From Pleionea litopenaei (GTDB lineage Bacteria; Pseudomonadota; Gammaproteobacteria; Enterobacterales; Kangiellaceae), in assembly GCF_031198435.1 (NCBI RefSeq), contig NZ_CP133548.1:372001-436000 (forward strand): 64,000 nucleotides of DNA, written 5' to 3'. Shown here piece by piece: positions 57,890 through 64,000 of this stretch (the stretch's first letter is position 1; each line of letters opens with the position of its first letter). The position numbers and the translations under genes were made by a program. Below the pieces are notes generated by a model. It was not told the DNA's origin. It saw nothing but the letters and a program-made list of their open reading frames with translations, and ran no database searches.

Positions 57890-58207
57890 ATGAGAGAGAC
57901 CTTAGAACAGTTAAAAGAGTTACTTGGTGCCGACTTTGGTGAGCTTGTGAGCGCTTTTGATATTGATAATCGGCAACATTTAAGTAACCTTCGACAAGCG
58001 ATTGTTGAATCAGATGCAGATACCGTTGCTCGCGAAGCTCATAGTATCAAAGGGGCAAGTAGTAATTTAGGTGCCTTGGAACTGGCCGAGAAGTGTCAAC
58101 TACTCGAAAGTGCAGGAAAAGCCAATGATCTTTCGGGGGCTGACGATCTTTTAGATCAGATTGAGCAGCTTTTTGAACAAGCCGTCAGTATTATTCGATC
58201 GGTTTAG
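57890..58207 (+). CDS. hptB: Histidine phosphotransfer protein, HptB-like
   Basis: 105 residues, single Hpt domain with His51 (AREAHSIKGASSNLG). It likely passes phosphate from hybrid kinases encoded elsewhere to the receiver domain of the HsbR-like protein. ATG at 57890 chosen; a TTG at 57884 would add two residues. It is separated from the previous gene by about 100 bases. Confidence 0.87.
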   Translation: MRETLEQLKELLGADFGELVSAFDIDNRQHLSNLRQAIVESDADTVAREAHSIKGASSNLGALELAEKCQLLESAGKANDLSGADDLLDQIEQLFEQAVSIIRSV

Positions 58208-58400
58208 AGATAAATTCAATGTCCGGCGGCTGATGGGTGAAGCCGCTATACCGCTCGAAACGTTCCATTCACGTTCAACTAATCATTGCTTAGATATTAG
58301 TAAATTAATTGAAGCTATTTCGCTGCCCTAAATTATCCGACCTTAATATTCCAGCCTCACTGTTCGTAGTAATCTGTTCTGTTTCCTAGTTTTTCGTACT

Positions 58401-58416
58401 TGGTACTCTGTTTGCA
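58401..58416 (+). promoter_or_regulatory. Sigma54 promoter for fliK
   Basis: TGGTACTCTGTTTGCA matches the -24/-12 consensus with GG and GC ten bases apart, 46 bases before fliK. Confidence 0.83.
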
Positions 58417-58461
58417 TTCATCTCACTTAGTCTTGTTTTCAATGCTAGTTGGGAGTTGCCA

Positions 58462-59922
58462 GTGGCAAACATAATCAGCCAAATTTTTGATACAAATCGC
58501 AGCAATCAGAGCGCCAGTGAGTCGTCATTGAGTACGCGTGGCTCTTCTGTCGGGGATGCTAACTCTTTGAAATTTAGAGAGTATTTAACTTCGAATCAAA
58601 AAAGCGTTGCAATAGAGTACTCAGCAACGGTAGCGGCCGATGGAGAGTTTGAAGGGAGCTCTGGTAATGATTTTATCAATAAAGTCATTTTTGAAAACGG
58701 CAAATCCTTGCCGTTGGAGCAGTTAGAACGGTTGTTGGATAATGATAGTGGCAAGGGTAAAGCTTTTGCCGAACAAATTGCATTAGAGCAAGAGTCTGTT
58801 TCTGAGCTGCAAGTGGGCTCATCCACTCTTCAAAGTGGTGACGCGGCGAGTGAACTTTTAACCGAGATAGATGATGCAGAGCTACTTAACGGGATAAACT
58901 TAACATCGAAAGGCGAGGTTAGTGTCTCGTCCGACGGTTTAAGCGGTCAAATTAACCTTCCAATTCATACTAAAGAGTTCACCCATCTTAAAGACTCGGC
59001 TCAAAGTAAAGAGATTATTCAAAACAAAGAGGCAATTCAAAACAAAGGCGCTTTAGCTGAATCTTTAACGCCTTCGGGTTTGTTCCCGTTGAATAGTAAG
59101 TTGAAGGATGTATCTATTCAAAATATAGATGGTTACAAAGCCGGTGCTAGTCAGATCGGTCAGGCATTCTTTAATCAGCTTGAAGTAAAAACACAACCAG
59201 GCGAGAAAACATCACTCGTCGGGTTACGTGAAATGCTTGAAAAAGCTTCATCAGATTCTGGCAAATTGAGCAATAATCCTCGACAACTCGTCGATGGTAT
59301 TTCTCTTGATAAACAAACAATCAATGAAGCGATGCGAAAAAAGGAAGTGTTTGAGCAGATTATTCGCTCGGCCACTGAGTCTTCAATTAAATCAACTCAA
59401 GCCACTGATGAAGCGACAAAGCCTTCTAATTTCACCGATCCTCTGAATTCATTCATGGCAGCGAAGGATCCGTCGGCTTCAGCGACCAAGACCGTGGCTC
59501 CATTGGCCGCGCCAATCGTTTTACATCAAAAGGGCTGGCAAGGAAACTTTAGTCAAATGGTTAACTGGATGAGTGCTAAAGGCATTGAACAGGCAGAGAT
59601 ACAGCTGGACCCTAAAGAGTTAGGACCATTGACCTTAAGAGTTTCGCATAATCAAGGCGATGTTCAAGTCGTCGTGCAAGCGCAACATGCTCAAACTCGA
59701 GATCTGTTCGAAATGAATCAAGATCGACTACGAGAAATGCTTTTGCAGCAAGGAATTAATCTGTCGCAGTTTGACGTGAAGCAGAATAATTCACAACACC
59801 GAGAAGGTGATTCTAATTCAGAGAGTTTCACCGAGCAGCCAAGCGGCAGTGTTGATGAGATAAGTGAGCAACGCTCAATGTCGACCATTAAGCCACAAGG
59901 ACTGCTCGACCTATTCGCCTAA
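58462..59922 (+). CDS. fliK: Hook-length control protein FliK
   Basis: 486 residues from a GTG start placed six bases after GGGAG; a TTG at 58456 would touch that site. The long N-terminal part is low-complexity Ser/Gln/Glu-rich, as expected for a molecular ruler. The C-terminal domain (about 355-450; AEIQLDPKELGPLTLRVS, MLLQQGINLSQFDV) is the conserved substrate-switch domain. A hairpin AAAACCCAA/TTGGGTTTT follows at 59938-59968. Confidence 0.94.
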   Translation: MANIISQIFDTNRSNQSASESSLSTRGSSVGDANSLKFREYLTSNQKSVAIEYSATVAADGEFEGSSGNDFINKVIFENGKSLPLEQLERLLDNDSGKGKAFAEQIALEQESVSELQVGSSTLQSGDAASELLTEIDDAELLNGINLTSKGEVSVSSDGLSGQINLPIHTKEFTHLKDSAQSKEIIQNKEAIQNKGALAESLTPSGLFPLNSKLKDVSIQNIDGYKAGASQIGQAFFNQLEVKTQPGEKTSLVGLREMLEKASSDSGKLSNNPRQLVDGISLDKQTINEAMRKKEVFEQIIRSATESSIKSTQATDEATKPSNFTDPLNSFMAAKDPSASATKTVAPLAAPIVLHQKGWQGNFSQMVNWMSAKGIEQAEIQLDPKELGPLTLRVSHNQGDVQVVVQAQHAQTRDLFEMNQDRLREMLLQQGINLSQFDVKQNNSQHREGDSNSESFTEQPSGSVDEISEQRSMSTIKPQGLLDLFA

Positions 59923-59937
59923 CCTTTTTCAATGTTC

Positions 59938-59968
59938 AAAACCCAAGCAAATTTTTGTATTGGGTTTT
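59938..59968 (+). terminator. Possible terminator after fliK
   Basis: AAAACCCAA (59938-59946) pairs with TTGGGTTTT (59960-59968) across a 13-base loop, ending in four T. Weak, because the stem is AT-rich and the loop is long. Confidence 0.5.
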
Positions 59969-60135
59969 GCCATCAAACTTCTCGCTAACTTCTATACTTA
60001 TTTGAAGCTGATCGCTTGCGCCGAAACTTTGGCAGGTTAAGAAGTTTAGTTCCAACTGTCTGAATATACCCGTCAAATATTCGTCGCTTTTCATTAACCT
60101 ATTGATATTAAAAGATTAATGTATGGCTTTTTTTC

Positions 60136-60151
60136 TGGCACTAACCTTGCA
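60136..60151 (+). promoter_or_regulatory. Sigma54 promoter for fliLMNOPQR
   Basis: TGGCACTAACCTTGCA is a full match to the -24/-12 consensus with correct spacing, 56 bases before fliL. Confidence 0.9.
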
Positions 60152-60206
60152 GAAGAGCATGTAAAGTTATTTCTAGAGATAAGCCATTCACCGACAGGAG
60201 CAGAAT

Positions 60207-60716
60207 ATGGCTGAAGAAGAACAAGAATTAGAGTTGGATGTTGAAGAGAAAGGGGGCAAAGGAAAGCTCATTATTATCATTGCAGCTGCCGTCGTTTTGA
60301 TCGGCGGAGGCATAGCGGCTTGGTTGTTTCTTGGTGGAGATGATGAGCCTGTGCAAGAAGAGGTGAGTGAAGAACAGCAACAAGAGCCCGAAAAGGGCCC
60401 TGCCATATACGTGGGTGTTCCTGAAGCGATTATTTCTCCGTTATCTGGAAATTCTCGAAATCGAATGGTGCAAATTAAAGTGAGCTTTGTCGTGCGCTCC
60501 CCTGAGTCTGAAGATGTCGTTAAAAAGCATATGCCACGGTTAAAGAATGACTTGCTCACTTTGGTTAGCGGCGCTAATGCTGATGAAATTATTACCCCAG
60601 AAGGTCGACAGAAACTTCAGCAAGATTGTCTGAAAACGGCGCAGCAAACCATGGTCACTCTTGAGGGAGCTGAGCATATTGAGAAAGTTTTATTCGTTAG
60701 CTTTGTGATGCAATAG
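60207..60716 (+). CDS. fliL: Flagellar basal body-associated protein FliL
   Basis: 169 residues with one membrane segment (about 19-41; KLIIIIAAAVVLIGGGIAAWLF) after an acidic N-terminus, and a periplasmic domain that surrounds the stator. The ATG follows AGGAG. Confidence 0.95.
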   Translation: MAEEEQELELDVEEKGGKGKLIIIIAAAVVLIGGGIAAWLFLGGDDEPVQEEVSEEQQQEPEKGPAIYVGVPEAIISPLSGNSRNRMVQIKVSFVVRSPESEDVVKKHMPRLKNDLLTLVSGANADEIITPEGRQKLQQDCLKTAQQTMVTLEGAEHIEKVLFVSFVMQ

Positions 60717-60718
60717 AT

Positions 60719-61729
60719 ATGGTTACTGATTTATTAAGTCAAGATGAAATAGATGCATTACTCCATGGAGTCGATGACGGTGACATTGAAGTTGATGAAA
60801 CGGCGTCAGCGCCTGGTGAGGCAACGCCTTACGATTTTACTTCACAAGATCGTATTGTCCGTGGAAGGATGCCGACGCTTGAAATGATCAACGAGCGATT
60901 CGCGAGACACATGCGCATTAGTTTATTTAACCTAATGCGTCGTAGTGCTGACATTTCAATTAATGGAATTCAAATGATCAAGTTTGGTGAATATGTTCAT
61001 AGCTTGTTCGTTCCTACTTCTCTCAATATGGTCCGTATCCGTCCATTAAGGGGAACGGCACTTTTCACTCTAGAAGCCAAATTAGTTTTCATTTTAGTTG
61101 ACAACTTCTTCGGTGGAGACGGTCGTTTTCACGCAAAAATTGAAGGTCGAGAATTTACTCCGACGGAACGCCGTATCATCCAAATTTTACTGGAACAATC
61201 ATTCATTGACTTAAAAGAAGCATGGTCTCCTGTGATGAAAGTCGACTTCGAGTATATGGACTCAGAAGTTAACCCGGCACTGGCAACCATTGTTAGTCCA
61301 TCTGAAGTGGTTGTGGTTTGTAGCTTTCATATCGAGCTAGACGGAGGCGGCGGTAATTTTCATGTAACCATGCCTTACTCCATGATAGAGCCCATTCGCG
61401 AAAAGTTAGATGCTGGTGTTCAAAGTGATAGAGATGATGTTGATTCGCGTTGGACCGAAGCATTACGAGAAGAGGTGATGAGTGCTGAAGTTGAATTAAA
61501 CTCAACCTTGTTGCACAAACAAGTCACTTTGAAAGAAGTTATGAAGTTTAAAGCCGGCGATATCATCCCAATTGAATTGCCCGAAAAAGTCGTGGTTGAT
61601 GTTGGCGGTCTTCCATCATTCCGTGCGAAATATGGGCAGTCAAAAGATAAAGCGGCGTTACAAATCATTGAGCAAATACCAAGAGGGCACATCACCCGAG
61701 CATTAATTGAGGATATAAGTGATGACTGA
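60719..61729 (+). CDS. fliM: Flagellar motor switch protein FliM
   Basis: 336 residues. The N-terminal LLSQDEIDALLHG is the CheY-phosphate binding peptide. The middle domain and C-terminal FliN-like domain (about 250-325) are complete. It overlaps fliN by eight bases. Confidence 0.97.
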   Translation: MVTDLLSQDEIDALLHGVDDGDIEVDETASAPGEATPYDFTSQDRIVRGRMPTLEMINERFARHMRISLFNLMRRSADISINGIQMIKFGEYVHSLFVPTSLNMVRIRPLRGTALFTLEAKLVFILVDNFFGGDGRFHAKIEGREFTPTERRIIQILLEQSFIDLKEAWSPVMKVDFEYMDSEVNPALATIVSPSEVVVVCSFHIELDGGGGNFHVTMPYSMIEPIREKLDAGVQSDRDDVDSRWTEALREEVMSAEVELNSTLLHKQVTLKEVMKFKAGDIIPIELPEKVVVDVGGLPSFRAKYGQSKDKAALQIIEQIPRGHITRALIEDISDD

Positions 61730-62108
61730 AGAAAATGATGTGAATCAGGATGAAATGGCTGATGAATGGGCTGCTGCTATGGCAGAACAAGATGACACAG
61801 AGTCCGCTCCCTTGGAGAATTTAAAGGACGAAGGTAAGCCTTTAAATAATGAGAACCTGGATGTGATTCTCGAAATTCCTGTGACGCTTTCGATGGAAGT
61901 GGGCCGAACCAACATTGCCATTCGTAACTTATTGCAATTGAATCAAGGTTCTGTCGTGGAGCTCGATCGACTTGCTGGAGAGCCATTAGACGTTTTGGTT
62001 AATGGAACCTTGATTGCTCATGGCGAAGTGGTCGTTGTTAATGAGAAGTACGGCATTCGTTTGACCGATGTGATGAGCCCAAGTGAACGCATTAAAAAGT
62101 TAAAATAA
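61722..62108 (+). CDS. fliN: Flagellar motor switch protein FliN
   Basis: 128 residues. Acidic N-terminal extension (about 1-50) and conserved C-terminal domain (IPVTLSMEVGRTNIAIRNLL, RLAGEPLDVLVNGTLIAHGE). The ATG at 61722 follows GAGG; the GTG one codon before it is less likely. The stop overlaps fliO. Confidence 0.97.
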   Translation: MTEENDVNQDEMADEWAAAMAEQDDTESAPLENLKDEGKPLNNENLDVILEIPVTLSMEVGRTNIAIRNLLQLNQGSVVELDRLAGEPLDVLVNGTLIAHGEVVVVNEKYGIRLTDVMSPSERIKKLK

Positions 62109-62536
62109 TGATGAAACTTGCCTTCTACACGTTCGCTTTTTTAGTTACTACGCCGTTATTTTCTGCATCAGAGACGAAGGCAACGGTTCCTTCGGCGTCT
62201 AATTCATTGATGTCAGTCGGTGTAGCATTACTGTTTATTTTATTAGTGATTTTCGCGTGTGCTTGGCTACTACGAAAGTTAAGTGGTCAAAACCTTGGTC
62301 GTAACAGCTTAATCAAACTTAAGTCCAGTTTTATGCTAGGCGCAAAAGAGCGTTTGATTGTTGTTGAAGTAGATGGAAAGGTTTTATTACTTGGCGTGAC
62401 GGCTCAGAATATTTCAAAAATTGAAGAACTATCGACTGACTGTTTAGAGCAATCAGAGAGTGCTCAGCGTCCGACCTTTCAAGAGGCATTTAAAAGTCAG
62501 CTAAAAAAAGCGATGGGGAAATCTGATGATGTCTAA
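62108..62536 (+). CDS. fliO: Flagellar export apparatus protein FliO
   Basis: 142 residues: signal-like N-terminus, one membrane segment (about 37-58; [20 protein letters not shown]) and a cytoplasmic tail with [20 protein letters not shown]. It assists FliP assembly. The stop lies inside fliP (11-base overlap). Confidence 0.94.
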   Translation: MMKLAFYTFAFLVTTPLFSASETKATVPSASNSLMSVGVALLFILLVIFACAWLLRKLSGQNLGRNSLIKLKSSFMLGAKERLIVVEVDGKVLLLGVTAQNISKIEELSTDCLEQSESAQRPTFQEAFKSQLKKAMGKSDDV

Positions 62537-63281
62537 GTTGAGCAAAGCGTTTTTGGTCATTTGCATCTTCTTTGCTTTACCGGCCTTTGCGCAGCAGACC
62601 TCTGGAATTTTACCTGCGGTGAAAATGGTAACGACACCCGAAGGTGCTCAAGAATACTCGGTAACGTTACAAATTCTGATATTGATGACATTGCTGACGT
62701 TTTTACCAGCCATTGTCATTATGATGACCAGCTTTATAAGAATTTCTGTGGTGTTTGCGATTTTACGACAAGCACTGGGCCTACAACAAACACCATCAAA
62801 TCAAATATTAATTGGGCTAACTTTATTCTTAAGCTTATTTATTATGGCGCCAGTCATTAATCAAGTAAATGACGAAGCCATTCAGCCTTATTTAAACGAA
62901 CAATTAACCTCGACTCAAGCGCTAGAAATTGCAAAAGGGCCTTTTCGTGAATTTATGTTAGCGCAAGTGAGAGAAAATGATTTGATGATGTTTGCTGACA
63001 TAGCCGAGCATGCCATACAACCGGGCCAGTATGACGACGTACCTTTTACGATATTGGTTCCTGCGTTTATTACTAGTGAGCTAAAAACCGCTTTCCAAAT
63101 TGGGTTTCTAATTTTTATTCCATTTCTTGTTATCGACCTTGTTATCGCGAGTATCTTAATGGCGATGGGTATGATGATGTTGTCGCCGATGATTGTCTCG
63201 TTGCCATTCAAGATTATGTTATTTGTGTTAATTGATGGTTGGGCGCTTATTGTTGGTACATTAGCAAATAGTTTTGGGTGA
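62526..63281 (+). CDS. fliP: Flagellar export gate protein FliP
   Basis: 251 residues with a signal peptide (ending ALPAFAQQ) and four membrane segments. [20 protein letters not shown] and [20 protein letters not shown] are the family signatures. Forms the core pore with FliQ and FliR. Confidence 0.98.
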   Translation: MMSKLSKAFLVICIFFALPAFAQQTSGILPAVKMVTTPEGAQEYSVTLQILILMTLLTFLPAIVIMMTSFIRISVVFAILRQALGLQQTPSNQILIGLTLFLSLFIMAPVINQVNDEAIQPYLNEQLTSTQALEIAKGPFREFMLAQVRENDLMMFADIAEHAIQPGQYDDVPFTILVPAFITSELKTAFQIGFLIFIPFLVIDLVIASILMAMGMMMLSPMIVSLPFKIMLFVLIDGWALIVGTLANSFG

Positions 63282-63286
63282 CCGAG

Positions 63287-63556
63287 ATGACTCCAGAAAT
63301 TGTTGTTGATGTTTTTAGTCAGGCATTTGGTTTAGTGATTTTACTGGCAGGTTTTATTTTATTGCCAGGGCTAGTGATCGGGTTAATCATTGCTATATTC
63401 CAAGCGGCAACCAGTATTAATGAACAAACGTTAACCTTCTTACCCCGTTTACTCGTCACATTATTGACGCTGTCATTTCTTGGGCACTGGATGGTAGGCA
63501 ACTTAGTGGAGTTTGCTACCACACTTTACAACAGTATTCCTGAGCTGATTGGATAA
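63287..63556 (+). CDS. fliQ: Flagellar export gate protein FliQ
   Basis: 89 residues, two membrane segments. The ATG at 63287 gives MTPEIVVDVF, like other FliQ proteins, with GGGTGA upstream; a GTG at 63278 would add three residues. Confidence 0.97.
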   Translation: MTPEIVVDVFSQAFGLVILLAGFILLPGLVIGLIIAIFQAATSINEQTLTFLPRLLVTLLTLSFLGHWMVGNLVEFATTLYNSIPELIG

Positions 63557-64000
63557 ATGGTCGTTGAATTCGCAGCTATCAATGACTGGTTAGCACAGTA
63601 TATTTTATCTTTTTGCCGAATTTCTGGAATGCTCATGGCAATGGTGATTATTGGCACTCGTGCGGTTAATCCTCGAGTTAGACTTTTTCTAGCACTAACC
63701 ATCACCGTGGTTGCAGCACCGATGATTAAAGCAAGTTTTGCAGTCGATTTATTCAGCTTATCAGCGGTTTTCCATATTGTTCTACAGACACTGATCGGTG
63801 TCGCTATTGGTTTTATTTCTCGTATTGTGTTCGAGACCTTTGTGGTCGCCGGACAAGTCATTGCGATGCAAACTGGCCTGGGTTTTGCTTCATTAGTTGA
63901 TCAGAATACCGGCGTCAGTGTTCCGACGCTTGGTCAAATGTTTGTAATGATGGCGACACTTATTTTTCTAGCCATTGATGGACACTTAAAATTAATCGAA
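63557..64000 (+). CDS. fliR: Flagellar export gate protein FliR (cut by window end)
   Basis: First 148 residues of FliR, starting directly after the fliQ stop. Hydrophobic segments and QTGLGFASLVDQNTGVSVPT with LGQMF are characteristic. The rest lies beyond 64000. Confidence 0.96.
   Translation, partial: MVVEFAAINDWLAQYILSFCRISGMLMAMVIIGTRAVNPRVRLFLALTITVVAAPMIKASFAVDLFSLSAVFHIVLQTLIGVAIGFISRIVFETFVVAGQVIAMQTGLGFASLVDQNTGVSVPTLGQMFVMMATLIFLAIDGHLKLIE

Overview
The window comes from a flagellated, probably marine gammaproteobacterium of moderate GC content. The evidence is a polar-flagellum gene set with FleQ, FleS and FleR regulators, CheV, FlaG, sigma54-type (GG-N10-GC) and sigma28-type (TAAA-N15-GCCGATAA) promoters, and a CysJIH sulfite/PAPS reductase operon of the gammaproteobacterial kind. 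Genus cannot be fixed from sequence alone.

Layout. 1-970: a broken IS481-like transposase and a perfect palindrome. 1160-3406: an unrecognised membrane protein, an M48 lipoprotein protease and a small acidic protein. 3744-8183: cysJ-cysI-cysH. 8261-11350: unlinked metabolic genes (CNNM/CBS transporter, crotonase, VOC protein, prolyl-4-hydroxylase-like dioxygenase), the last one flanked by two related palindromic repeats. 11421-13002 (minus): flgA-flgM-flgN. 13236-15010: cheV-cheR. 15308-26104: flgBCDEFGHIJ and flgKL, rod to hook-filament junction. 26187-33408 (minus): two equal-length flagellins, flaG, fliD, fliS, fliT and an overlapping acetyltransferase gene. 33842-34086: a short sigma54-promoter-to-terminator unit with no convincing ORF, read here as a candidate small RNA. 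34179-35915: TPR-sulfotransferase with its own sigma28 promoter. 36087-40551: fleQ, fleS, fleR. 40564-46373: fliEFGHIJ. 46534-55580: a complete chemotaxis cluster (STAS, cheY, cheA, two cheW, a soluble multi-PAS receptor, cheR, cheD, cheB). 55769-58207: an HsbA-HsbR-HptB-like partner-switch module behind a sigma28-type promoter. 58462-64000: fliK and fliLMNOPQR, with fliR cut by the window end.

How it works together. FleQ, from a sigma70-type promoter, should activate sigma54 promoters seen before fleSR, flgB, flgK, fliK and fliL. FlgM and sigma28 (the sigma gene is outside the window) then gate late promoters seen before both flagellins, fliD, the sulfotransferase and hsbA.

Most unusual observation. 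Both flagellin 5' leaders carry two hairpins whose loop is UUCUCAG. The candidate sigma54 RNA, divergent from fliC2, carries two hairpins whose loop is the exact complement, CUGAGAA. The stems differ in sequence, and in three of the four hairpins that are not perfectly or simply paired, G.U pairs form only on the predicted transcribed strand. This suggests a kissing-loop RNA circuit controlling flagellin expression. It is an inference from sequence and is untested.
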